A stretch of DNA of 64,000 bases from Breviolum minutum Mf 1.05b.01 (Eukaryota > Sar > Dinophyceae > Suessiales > Symbiodiniaceae). Position numbers and translations under genes: made by a program. Shown here piece after piece: positions 36,801 to 47,900 of this stretch. A model generated the notes under the pieces. The model did not search any database and was not told the DNA's origin. It saw only the letters and a program-made list of their open reading frames with translations. The DNA lies in the NCBI GenBank assembly GCA_000507305.1, contig DF239658.1, positions 111,772-175,771 on the forward strand. The letters are read 5' to 3'. The first letter of the stretch is position 1; every line of letters begins with the position of its first letter.

Positions 36801-39800
36801 CTTCCTGATTTGGCAGGCAGTGTCTCTTCCAGATGGCATCTTTGGTGGAGGAGTTGCCAATGTCGCTGATTTGGATGGTTTCAGCCTTGATGGCGGGGGC
36901 GATGGTCGCATACCAATGTTCAAGAAACCTGACTCCATGAGGTCAGCTTGGTGGCCTTCTTGAGGGCCTTAGCAGAAGTAGATTGCTGGATCTGAGCTTC
37001 TAGGGATTTCCTTGCCATATCTATTTTGGCAGCTGCTTTCCTTTGGAAGCACATCAAGCGTGAGAATTCGTGGGGAGACCTATTTTGCTTGAACGTTTCC
37101 ACGGAAGGCTTGTGGCACTGCTGTTGGAAGTCGTTGGAGTGCAAGAACCGCACCAGTGAAGTTCTTCCATTTCAACGACTTCCAACTGTAGTGGTGGCAC
37201 TTTTCATACCTCACTGGATGTTGATGGCCTTGGGGGAGGCGGTGAACAAGCTGGCAGAGTGTCCCTTCGAGATGGCATCTTTGGAGGAGTTGCCAATGCT
37301 GTTGCTTTGGATGGTTTGGGCCTTTGGTCGCACTCTTGGTTCCACGGTGTCCTGCTGAGGGCCTTACGAGTTGTAGATTGCGAGATCTGAGCTTCTAGGG
37401 ATTTCCTTGCCATCTTGCTTTTGGGAGCTGCCTTCCACAAGAGATGCTGTGGAGATCCAACACTTGGAGGCTTTGGAAGGGCATCAAACGTGACGATTCG
37501 TGGAGAGACCTTCTGTGCTTGACCGTTTGCAAGCTTCTCTTGTGGTCTCACGGGTTTTCTCCACGGTTTCCTTTGGTGTTCGGAGGGTTGGGACAGTTTT
37601 CAATGGTTTCTCTGGTGTTGAAGGTGATGTGAGAGCGGTGAATGCGAAGCTGGCATTGTCACGACATCATCTTCACGCTCTTGCGAGTAGAAGAATGGCA
37701 GCGGGACCATGACAGCGGTGTCTGCTTCACTTTGATTTATTTCTGCCTTGCATTGTTCGCCTGAGCTGCTGAGCTGCTGGAAGCTCAGGTGTTTCTGTCT
37801 GTCAAGACCTTGTAGCGCTCCACATTGAAAGCCTTTGCTGGAAAGTACTTCGGATATCTTCGGATCAAATCCGATCCTGTCCTCCCGCAGCAACTTGGTG
37901 ATTGGATACCTGTGGCACTCCTGGACTGCACTGAGCACAGTCAACACAGACTCATCAACTCTGGGCAAACTGAAGAAGTTGAGCCCCCAGCTTGACAAAG
38001 TCAATAAGGCTCCAAACGCAGGCCGAACACCCTGAGGAAGAGCACCAAACTGGTGAAGCCACCCATCTCCAGGATCTGAGTTCATTTCCGCCACTTCAGG
38101 ATTATCATGGATTATCTATATGTTGCGCCTTTCGGTCCTTCTGCTCTGAGAAACTGCTGAAGCTCTTCAATGCTTGTGCGCAAAGATGGGTTTGTCAAAC
38201 TCATGTCTTCATGCCTTCTGCCAACGCTAAAAACGCAAACGAGCCATAAACGTGAGCCAAACATGGAGATGAATCACATGACATGAGTTCAAATCCCAGA
38301 CATCTCAAGCTGCGCCCCAAATTCTTTCCAGGACATGGCTATTGAGGTTTGAAGCGGGCAGTCTTTGGAGTCTCCTTGTGTCACAACACCCCCCACAAAA
38401 AAACTCCTGAGGTCACCGACAGGTCCTTGACTTTCTGATGATACCTCATCATAGCCTTGGCACCCAGGCGATAGGGTGACGTTGGTTTCTAGATTCTAGC
38501 TGCAACCAATTCACAAAAAAAATAATCGTTGTGTCTCACGAAGGTTCCAACCACTTTGTACCATCTTATATAGACCATCTCAGAAAGATCTCACTATATA
38601 GATTGAAGTACCTGGTAGTCAGGTTATGACTCAGCCCGTTTTAAACATCATGTTTGTCCATCTTTTAGATACAAAATCATCAAAATGACATGGTCTTCCA
38701 TCGACCCACCGAGCCCGAGGCCAGCATGGTCTTCTCAAGCACGACCAACTCAGCTGCCACCTTGAACTTCAACTCGGCTTTACTGCGCGTCAACCTTGAG
38801 GTCAAAACCCGCAAAAGATTCAAAGGGTGTAAAGTGATCATGAAGAAATCAAAGGAAATGATACAGTGAATTTCCAGTTTGGTATAGAATTCTTGAAAGG
38901 AAGAATGGCAGAATACACAAGAGCCATTATCATCTCTTTAGAGTTTTAGTGGGCCTGCGCGAACTATGATCTTGACTGATCGGCAATCATTAATCCAAAT
39001 ATATCCAAATGATGTGACCGACAATCCTGAAGTGTATTCCTCGGTGGTTCCTAACTTGGATCCAGACTGGGAATTCGTTTTTGTGAGTCGCGGATCCAAC
39101 AAAAAGGCCTTGCCATCCTGGAGTCCAATCGGTTCATGGCGAAATGATGCGAAATGGGGTTCACCAAAAAACCATGGTTCACATCACGTAACCCCAGGCC
39201 CCAGTCCAGTGGGCGGCACTGTTGAGTAAACCAAGGTAAGACTTCAGAGTCAACGCCTCACAGGCTGGGCAATTGGGTAAGACTTCAGATTTCTTGATAT
39301 GTCTTGACGAAAGTATCACTTCCTGAGAGTAAGAAAAAAAGCACTCCAAATTTGGGATGCTTCCCGACGGCCACGCCTTCCTTCAGCTCAGCAATTTCGG
39401 CCTTGAAGCCGCTAATCGCCTCCTCAACAGTCTTGGCCTGGCCCCATGAACTTGCTGGGAGAAGTCCGAAAAAAATGAAACCTGCACAAAAACCAATCTT
39501 CCCATATCTTCCCAACTTTGGCAGAAACTTACACACCGTGTGTTTGACCGTATTCTTGTCTGGCCACGTTTCAAAGTATCATGGCTTTGGTAGGAAAGGG
39601 TTGCCCTACCTGTTCTTCCAATTTCTCCAGCAATGGTTGCATTTCTGTCGAAGGCATGGTCCTTAGGCCGCTGCGGGTTGTGGCCAAATTCAACCTTGCA
39701 TGAAAGCCAATTGTATTACAGTATAGCTTCAAACTATGCTGTTGGTCTATTCATCCATCACAGAAAGCCAGTCAGCTATCTATCTACTGTATCTATGTAT

Positions 39801-42524
39801 CTATCTAACAAAATGACAAACTATCTGACCAGATTTACTTGTTCTCTTCCTATGCAGTCTTTCACCGTGTTGTTTTCACGCTTACTTTTTTGAGGTACAG
39901 CAATTCAGTCTTTAACAGCCCTAGTATGTAAAAACAACAGATCTACATACTTGCAGTTGTACATGTCAACTTCAATCATTCTCTACAAACAAAAGGCTAC
40001 ACCTGTTAGACCCACAACGGCTACGCCAAAGAAACTTCGAATTCGTCGTGAGAGGCTTGGCAGCCTCCTCCATGGCCTTCACCTGAGGCAGGAAAAGGTG
40101 AAGAAACACCAGGTGATGATGAAAGTTTGCAGCTGAATATACCTGTGAATATTTCAGGTGTTCCAAGGTATTTTAGATTTTATACATCATGATATAAGAA
40201 ACTGCCACCCATTCAAGATCAAAGTAGGTCACACACAGGAAAACTTCAAGAATCTTCAAGATCAGGACTTCATTACATCAAACTCACTCAGTCATTTTTG
40301 TTCCTTTGCTCGTTCATTCCTTCCTTTTGCTCGTTCGGTCTGTCGGTCATTCCGTCCTTTGCTCTTTCGTTTGTTGACTTGTTCGTTCATTCATTCATTC
40401 ATTCATTCATTCATTCATTCTTTCATTTATTCATGCATTCATTCGCTCCATTTCATTCCTGCCTTGTCCACCACTGCTTCGTACTTCGAATCTGCTTCTT
40501 TAACCTTTTGTGTCGCAGCATGACAAGTGGAGGTGACCTACAGCCTCAGGGACTCAATTAAACAAAATTATGACAGAGGATGACCTACGGAGGGAGTTCT
40601 CTTTTCTCTGACTTGGATGTTTGAAAATGCCATGACAAGATGAAGCAGGTCACGCAGTTGCATTGACGTTGGGGGACAAGAAAGGAAAGGGAGTGCAAAG
40701 ACAATCTGGGGACGGGATACACAAGGGGAGCCCCCACGGGAACTGTCATACAGCAGAACTGCTGCAGTGCAAAGTCCATTGCCATGAGCCTGATCCTTAT
40801 GACATCTTATAGGGCATTTTTTTCGCACAAGATTCAATATTCTGATTGTGGAAACATGCTGATGTATTCGACAATGCTGGCTTCATCTATAATAATATGA
40901 AAGCTTGAACCTTCTCCAGCAGCTCTTCTTTCACAGCTTCAATCTCCTGGCGGGGGATGGAAAGGAATGAAGATAATAAAGCAAATGACAAATCACATAT
41001 GGACCTAAATTCAAGGGAGGGCAACGCTCTATTTTTGCAACATCATGCTCTTGCGGAAAGAATCTCAGAAGCATAATGCATACATGATACAACCTTGTTA
41101 GATCCTCCCCAGGCCCAGTATTTTGTTTGGTCCTTTTCATGGGCTTCACGTTTCTTTTTCCGGGCCGCATCCTGGCAGAATCACAGAGACATTGCGAACG
41201 AAATTCGTCAGTTTCGTTTCCAACCCTCCAAGCCTTCTGCATCTCCCTCGCTATGCCAATCCTTCAGCATCAATGGCTATGACTTAAGGAAACCGGTAAC
41301 GAATTGTTTCCGGTGAGCGAAATCACAACTTTTTTAATTTTGTGTCTCTGCATCACACATGTAATATCATGATATATCATGTAAACAAAACTGGAAGTAC
41401 CGTTGACATGGATTGAAACGTTCGAACATTTAAGGTTGCCATATTTCAACCCTTTACTGAGGCGGCCAACTGGACGATCAAACGATGGAAGTCGGCCTTC
41501 TTCACTCCTGGAAGGGGAATGGTTCAACAATGTTTAATGGGCGTCCACAACAAAGGGCCATTGAGACATGAGTTTTCTGGAAACATTGAGATGGGGTTGG
41601 GCTCGATGTTGTGAATTGTAAAAATTGTTGAACTATGTTTGAGCCACCTATGTGACCTTTTTTTTGGAGAAGACCCCTCTATAACCAACCTATCCAATCC
41701 CCATCAAAGAGGGCCCGCAAAAGTAAGGACTTGGGGAGCAAACATGCTGGATCATGTTGGTATATGCCTCCCTCTCAGTGAGATGAGAAATTTCCACCTT
41801 GCCAAAAACCCAAAAACACCTCCCACCCTCCCCTACCAAGTTTGATTATCTTACTCTAGACTTACAGAGTTTTCCTGATATTAGGGCATCCTCAGAAATG
41901 GATCTTTCGCTTGAGTTTCACTACAACTGGATAGATGATGATTTCGATGCCGGATGTACCATCAAAAGATCTGAACATCAAGATGATGCACTTTTCCATT
42001 GGAACCGGAACCCTCATCTTTCAGGGCACCTCGGCTATCGGCCATGAAGCCCTTGAGAACACGCGTGAGCTGCGAATCCTCAGGATTAATCGCAAGTGAT
42101 GCAAGGTACGACAGCTCCTAGATGAAGGTTGAAAGCTTTAGTCACTCTTCAATTTGTAGGACCCATCTTTCAAATACGAAAAGGTGTCAGAAGTATTAAA
42201 AACATTTAACTACAGAAATCACGGACTTTATGAGTCATTTTGAACCATCTTCATCCCGTAGTAGCCCATTGGCATTTTTTGCAGGACCCATTGGACCAAA
42301 GCTGAAGCTGGGGTAACGGACCGTCAGAGTGATGCTGCACTCCTGGTCGACATTCCCGACAATTGTGCTGGTTCCGTTACGAATGATGGCGACACCAATG
42401 AAACTTTCCACCCAGAATATCTAACAAGAATCTATGAATCTATGGGACTCAGACCATATTGAAACTGAATATTTAAGTCCTTCTTGGCAAAGATGCCGAT
42501 CTCTTTCTTGTCCAAGTGCTCATC
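27879..42524 (-). CDS. Dinoflagellate EF-hand-like / coiled-coil / SH3-like repeat protein
   Basis: A very long gene; all exons listed in each series join in phase. Series 1: 42030-42078, 41458-41507 (GVKKADFHRLIVQLAAS), 41133-41171 (DAARKKKREAHEK), 40911-40946 (EIEAVKEELLEK), 40048-40082, 39610-39670, 39364-39437 (AKTVEEAISGFKAEIAELKE) and about 38700-38782. These encode the end of an EF-hand-like segment, then a charged coiled coil. An exon at 42480-42524 (DEHLDKKEIGIFAKK) precedes it. Series 2: 34992-35057 (LETVEVTTAAKTLLRKTGAK), 34784-34845 and 34476-34533. Series 3: 30854-30920 (VMRVQCAALKDDLEGWVTVA), 30552-30607, 29428-29492 (ETIMTETFELDSAEAKEAAK), 28720-28794 and 27879-28005 (GAVGWATAVGNTGTVFLE), ending at a TGA. 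Series 3 gives two SH3-like repeats of a type I know from Symbiodiniaceae predictions. The function is unknown, and joins between series are inferred from family order. Candidate 5' exons lie at 42770-42900, 43403-43463 and 43850-43916. Confidence 0.75.
28404..28514. mobile_element. MITE-like element inside an intron, copy 3 (111 bp)
   Basis: It begins TACACCCCCGAAAAGTAAC and ends TTTAGTTTCAGGGCGGGTA. The core AGAAGGAGATTACATCTT resembles the cores of copies 1 and 4. It lies between the phase-verified exons 28720-28794 and 27879-28005, so it is certainly intronic. Confidence 0.75.
31195..32070. repeat. Degenerate 8-bp tandem array, consensus TGACTAAY
   Basis: Nearly 900 bases of TGACTAAC / TGACTAAT / TGACTGAC-type units in loose register. 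It lies inside the large intron region of the coiled-coil gene, and all frames are rich in stops. Confidence 0.9.
32071..32321. mobile_element. Inverted-repeat element, second family (about 250 bp)
   Basis: The left end is ACTCCAGTAATCAAACATAGC; the right end is GCTATGTTTGATTACCGGAG followed by AGT. The ends are inverted copies over about 21-23 bases with two differences. The interior of about 205 bases has no open frame of note. The element begins exactly where the 8-bp array stops and ends just before the 94-bp array. Confidence 0.7.
32345..32800. repeat. 94-bp tandem repeat array, about five units
   Basis: The box CGCCACAGCGGCGTGCAATT recurs starting at 32400, 32494, 32589, 32682 and 32776, a spacing of 93-95 bases. 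Each unit also carries GGAACTTCAAAAAGTG. The + strand is open through much of the array, giving repeats such as VQFFDIGTSKSAP. Similar strings are common in Symbiodiniaceae predicted proteins, by my recollection. I treat it as satellite DNA, not a gene. Confidence 0.85.
33640..34450 (+). other. Open + strand stretch of uncertain status
   Basis: The + strand at 33660-33830 reads protein-like (ACDAWDDTSFRTPEAERPDL followed by QSALGRALQAIALTEQSLLL), and the minus strand also has an open frame there. It lies within the intron region of the minus-strand coiled-coil gene. It could be a minus-strand exon read in the wrong sense, or a remnant of a separate gene. Confidence 0.2.
35915..36070. repeat. 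71-bp near-perfect inverted repeat (foldback)
   Basis: The arms 35915-35985 and 36000-36070 are inverted copies with about two differences and a 14-base spacer. The arm interior includes CACAAGATCATCTCCTTTCG. Weaker inverted similarity continues outward for a few dozen bases. It lies between exons of the coiled-coil gene. Confidence 0.9.
36130..37560 (-). CDS. Tandemly duplicated coding-like segment (395-bp period)
   Basis: GAGCTTCTAGGGATTTCCTT occurs at 36994 and again at 37389. On the minus strand the two copies read DMARKSLEAQIQQSTSAKAL and KMARKSLEAQISQSTTRKAL, and each is followed at lower coordinates by PSKSATLATPPPKMPSGRDT or PSKATALATPPKMPSRRDT. A TSSE string before a GTATGA donor-like site recurs at about 36130 and 37205. 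At 36270-36590 another open stretch reads EEKKTLTRTAQMLEQRPWDD and later FHLEVKVHIERKTQEIEDEK. Preserved frames in both copies suggest real duplicated exons, either of the long coiled-coil gene or of a nested gene. No domain is recognised. Confidence 0.4.
37600..38204 (-). CDS. Two-exon unit of unknown protein, possible gene start
   Basis: Exon 38129-38204 starts at an ATG (MSLTNPSLRTSIEELQQFLR) and ends AAAG before a GC donor. It joins in phase to a long exon from 38075 that stays open to about 37603. That exon includes DGWLHQFGALPQGVRPAFGA, LNFFSLPRVDESVLTVLSAV, YPITKLLREDRIGFDPKISE, and an acidic end (SEADTAVMVPLPFFYSQERE). At about 150 codons it is far longer than its neighbours' exons. 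The frame is also open upstream of the ATG, so it may instead be an internal exon of the coiled-coil gene. No family is recognised. Confidence 0.45.
40300..40450. repeat. (CATT)n and degenerate CGTT repeat
   Basis: TTCATT/TCGTTC-type units becoming a regular CATT run at about 40384-40430. It lies inside an intron of the coiled-coil gene. Confidence 0.85.
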
Positions 42525-43929
42525 CTCGAGTTGCAACACCCACTAGGAGGTTCAAAATGGCAGTTGAAAAGTCAACCAACAGCGGAGTACAGCGAAGAAC
42601 CCCCCCACATGTTCGATCAAATCTGGTGAACTCAAACTATTTGTAGATGTTTGCCAGGAACTTCAGAACATGCGCAGCAGCCATGATATAAGGTGCAAGC
42701 GGAGAAGACAGGTTGGTTAAAAGATGAAGGAAATTATGAAACCTCTTGAAATATGATAGAATTAACGGCCTCACCGCATCCTTTCGGCCCATTTTTTGCA
42801 GTTGCGAATTCGATGGCAAGTACGACTTCACGGTGATTGCTGAATAGCCAGGCTGCAACTGCTCAGGAACCGATCTTGGTGGCTGAACAGCCAGCGAATG
42901 GCGCGTGAGACACTCAAACTTGAGCAGCGAATCGCGCTGCTCTCATGGGCAGGCGCAAAGGGGTCATCACGACGCCTGTCCCATTGACCATGACCCCATC
43001 AGGGGCCAAGGGAGTTGTGTGCTGCTGAGTAGGAAGCACTGGCACTGCCCATGTCGCCCGTCATGTAAGGCAGATGGAACATGCCATGAGGATGTTCTCC
43101 TTCGCGGCTTCGACTTGGCATACTGGGTGGATCTGGGTGGTACTTACATGGTGCCCTTTACAAGGGAAAGGCCATACACTGAGATTCCAACAGCTACAAA
43201 GAAAAAGTGGATTGACCAAGTGCATCTTGAGAAAATTCACTAGCTACTTGGACTTTTCAAGGAACCTATCAAGTCAACCGCTCCGAAGTTCTCTAGTTTA
43301 GCTAGAAAAGGGATGTTCAAATTGCCATGTTTCCAAAGTTGAAGACTCCAAACAACTTCAACTTGTTGGAACACCTTGGCAAAAAAGTGTGAATCACAGC
43401 TCTCCTGCTTCCTTAGAAGCTAAGCTCCGGAGGAACTCAGCATGGGCGTCGTCTTTCCTTGGTTCATTCAGTTCATGGAAAGGTGAACAGTCAAAACCCG
43501 TGAGAGTATCACTGATGTTCAACCTCCAAAATCGATGATTTGGATTTGGAGATGACCTTGCTCCAGGCTGTTTCTTGATGGATCTCCTCGCGATGAGTAT
43601 CCATTTTTCTGAAGCACTACAATATGGAGGCATACAACACCGTCATCCGTGCAGGGAGAAATTCAAATGACCCCAAAACAAATACAGTGAAGCAAAAGCA
43701 TTTCAAAATCAACAGCAAGCATTCTTCTATGCCACCTTGTCCCCAACAGTCACTTCCCATTTACCCCAACAACATCCACTCCAAGGTATTGGACCACACG
43801 CTCCAAGGTATTGATCCAAGTGACTTGAAAAAGGCCCATGTTGAAGGAGCCTTACGTCCACGTCCGGATCGCGTCATGATCTTGATGAGCGATGAGACGT
43901 TGGCCATGAACCAGCCCTGGGAGAGTTCA

Positions 43930-44900
43930 AGAAGTCAGCAGGGGTGAAACGAGTGACCTGGAGATGGCACAAGAAAACTTTGGAAGAATTTGCACTAAAT
44001 GATCCATAAGAGTAATGACTCGGAGTACCGGTAGAGGGTACATAATCTAGTCACATTTTTCCCTCCTGCATTCATCAAAACAACTAAGGCTTGACTTACA
44101 GATTGTGCTTCGGGGACTCTGATGACCAATGTATTCATTCAAAGTTGAGGGATGTGGCCCCCAAGAAGATGCCATTTGAAACTCTGCATTCAGGGCTTCC
44201 TATAAATCTTCAGGACCCTTCCAAAAATCCATCCACGAAAAAAAAAAAACGGGCCTGCAGGAAAAAGATGCCCACGATAATCAGAGCACAAATCCAATTA
44301 TCCAAGCTTCGGAGAACTGCAATCCTGAGTCTTAAAGAAACCCGAACCCCACAACAAGAAAGGGCAAACGTTTTGGGGCACCTGCCACATACCTTTTCAG
44401 AGTTTGCTGTCATGCGCCATATATCTTGAACATTAGAGGACCATGCCATCGAATCTGTTTGTTGAGGCCAGACAGTTCTAGGTCACACTTCCTAATAGGC
44501 AGCTTACTCTCAGGACCCTATAGCTGTGGCCAGCTTATTGTTTGGCCCTCACTATTGCCCTTCTTAAAAAGGCTTGACAACATACGACATAGCAGGTGTT
44601 GGCCCACCTCATTGATTTTTGGTGTTATGCAATGATTGGCCTAATATCCATGCATTGCAAGAATTGTGGAATGGCCAGCCACGTCAGCTGCTGGTAAGTT
44701 CCACTTTGTCAAAGGCGCAGAACTGTTTATGAGATGGCCACGTGCTACCCCATGGCACATACTGGGAAATTCTTGCAGGGATTGACACCATACAGTGCAA
44801 TTTGTTGTTCCTTTTTTGGGCAAAAGTAGGCCCTGAACATGGGCATGTACATGCGAATATGTACATGTTAGCACTTCCGCACTGCCAGCCCGGTACTCGC
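43930..44900. other. Intergenic region between the C2 gene and the coiled-coil gene
   Basis: I see no supported exon between the C2 gene's stop at 44907 and the first candidate exon of the next gene near 43916. Open frames here lack splice signals and protein-like composition. 5' sequences of the coiled-coil gene presumably lie in this interval. Confidence 0.4.
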
Positions 44901-44906
44901 CCAATT

Positions 44907-47900
44907 TCAAGGAGCAAGAGTCGTCACTTCCTCCGCCCGAGACATATTGCCACTCTGCCCGGCAGTGCGATGAAGATAAGCCGCCCATGAAAAAAGAGCC
45001 GAGATGATGAGCAAAATCACCACGATCACCATGGTCACGGTAGACTTCTTCCATATTAAGATCTCTGTCAAGGCTTGGATGGCGGGAAGGCTTAGATGCC
45101 TTATATCCTCAATGATTGGATAGATACCCTCCTGAACAAGCACAGGGCGGAGGGTAAGAAACAAGGGGTGCAGAGTTGGCCCGACTTATTGGGGAGCAAC
45201 ATCCCCAACATCCCGGACCGCCCCAACCGGCAATAGTCCCATATTGCCCAGCCCCCTCCCACCAAAACAAAAAACAATAAAAAAACATTTACCAAGACTC
45301 AATGGCTGAATCCAAGGCAGCTCCAGCTCCTGGTAATCCTAGGAGTTTATCCACTGGAGGAAGGCCTTCAGCCCTCAAGGTGACTTGTCGTGTACGCAAC
45401 TCCTCGGGTGGCAACTCATCATGTACCAAGGTCTTCTCGTAACTCACCTGGACCTCAACGATGCGAAGCTTCCAACCGAAAAGGACATGGTTGGTGGCAG
45501 GTCAAAAATGATTTCTTGTTTTGAATTCTGGAGGTTGTGGAGAATGTGGAGGGAAAGAATCTTGTGGTAATCAGTGATATTTTGGCAATTCTTGCCTGCA
45601 GGAAGTGAAATTTACAAGAATTACACTTGAGATCTCTCTCAGGAAGTACTACCAGGATCTCAGAACTCTCTGGGGAGAATCCTGCATGCAAATGCCGGCT
45701 ACACCGGTTTCATCTCAAACTATTGTTATTTTTCAATTACCTGTCTCCTCTACCAACTTCATACCAAGTGGCCCGATCTGGTGGTTCAGTGGCTTCCACC
45801 TTAGCGGGAAAGCGGCCCAAGACCCAAACCAAATCGCCCTTTCTGAAGGACATCTCTGCACTCTCCACAAAGTCCGCCGCGGAGAGTGCCAAACGCAATT
45901 GCTCCAAGTTCACAGTAGGAAGGCCATCTCTGACACCTTAAACGACCAATTGTTTTTTTTTGAGATGTAATGCAACTTCACTGGCGACCTTTGAGTAATC
46001 ATATTGAATCATGCTCAATTCTTCCGGAAAGAGAGGAAAAAGAGGAGCCTTTAATTGGTTTCTATCCTGCGAATTGTGCACTAAAATGACTCATTCTTCG
46101 AGGGGGGAACCAGAATTCTGAATCTTAAACGGCAAGAATCCCTTTTAAAGCTACTTCTTATGTACATCCACATGGTTCCACATGCGTTTGCAATTAATGC
46201 AGCACTTTGTATTCATATATGCAACTGGCCGAAGATCACATTGCACGTCGTAGATGGGTACTGCATAGGATCTTGATGTGCCCACAGCAACCTATATAGT
46301 AACCCTAGCAAATCCATGTCTTAACTCTCTGGTGAGATTGCTGACCTTCCACATAATTTGGGATTCAGCTACCCCCCACTTTCACCAGAAATGTTCCCCC
46401 GGCTGCTTCACTTCTCACCCGGAACAGGCACATTGCGATGCAAAGGCCTTGAACTGCCTTTTTGGATCGTTCCTTTGTGGCAGGGCGATGGCCACAGTGG
46501 AGGAGTCCCACAGTTGATGAAAAGATGAAGGTAACTGGGCATGTAGGACCACTGGATGACAAGGTATCCGAACTTCGAAGAAATTTTAGCTCTACAAGAA
46601 CTAAACCAAATAAGCCCAGTAGGCGGGGGATTCATTCAGACGTGGAAAAAGCTCCTGCCAAATCCAAAGATGCTTGGAAGCTCGCGAAACTCTGCACATC
46701 TTTGGTCTAACTCTCCAGGAACCGCATGTCATGTCAAGAAATGGAGGGGCTGAAACTTATGAGAAATCAAAAAAAACATAGCAGAAAAATGCAGAAAAAA
46801 AAATATATTTATAGAGACCAAGTTTTTTGGGGATATATTTTGGTGCTTTTCGCCCAGTTTCAATGTCGCCTTCATGTCATCCTTCAGCAGGCGAGACACA
46901 AACTTCATCACCTCACCACTGTCGCGCCAGGCCGCTGTATGTTTGAAGCCCTCCTCCGTGAGCATGGCATTTTGACCTCCACGGGTCATGTAATACCGGG
47001 CCTGTGGGAAGGAGTTCACCACCAAGGACAGCGCCAAGAGAAGGGGGATGACGGCCCAAGTCAGGTACGTCTTCCAACAGCACCTTAGTGGATTCCAAAT
47101 GAGAAAAAAAAACATTTCATAGACAAGTTGACTCGTGCATGGTGAAGCTATAGTTGATTCAGGATCCTCTTGCTAAAAACCCACATTCCGAAGCTTCCAT
47201 GTGAGGTGTTTCTATGTGTTTCTCATCAATCACGTCCCATCTGCTTACCCAGGCACAATAGCAAGCCAAGCAGGTAGACACCCGACAAGAGCCCTGAACG
47301 CCAACTCACCAGGTAGCGAAAGCCATAGACGCAGCAAAGCACCGCATCATCCAAGACACGTACCTTCACCTCAGGGAAAATGCAATCTGCTTTTAGCATC
47401 ATGAGATTATGAGAACTACCAGAAACTTGATTTCGCAGGTATTGTTAAATATTATTGGTATTTATTCATCTGAGGAACCAAATGAAGCCAAAGAGATTCA
47501 ACCGATATCGTTTCTGGGATCAATAAAGGGACCATGGTCCTTTCTCTTTGCCAGAGTTCTTTCGCTACACTTCACCCGCTCCACCCGCACAAACAACAAA
47601 AAAGAGAGAGAGAGAGAGAAACCCTGCCCAACCCCCCACCCCCCGATCACTCCCAACCTCCATGATATCATCATAGCACCTTTGCACGTCAATCTTTCGC
47701 ATGATCTTCACATCTTCCTTCGCGCCGCCGAAGTTTTCGGGTGCTGGTGGTTCAAGGGCGTAGGCAAAGAAACTGTCGATGGTGCTGACCAGCAATTTGA
47801 GGCGAAGCGAAACGTAGACCTCTCCAGCGTTGCTCCTTCCAGGTGTGAATTGATTGCAGAGTCCCATGGTGAAAGAACACCTCAAACCACAAGAATCTGC

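Noticed and set aside
36753-36963. Plus-strand frame over the tandem duplication as a coding gene
   Set aside because: The minus-strand frame is conserved between the two repeat copies and matches the direction of the array.
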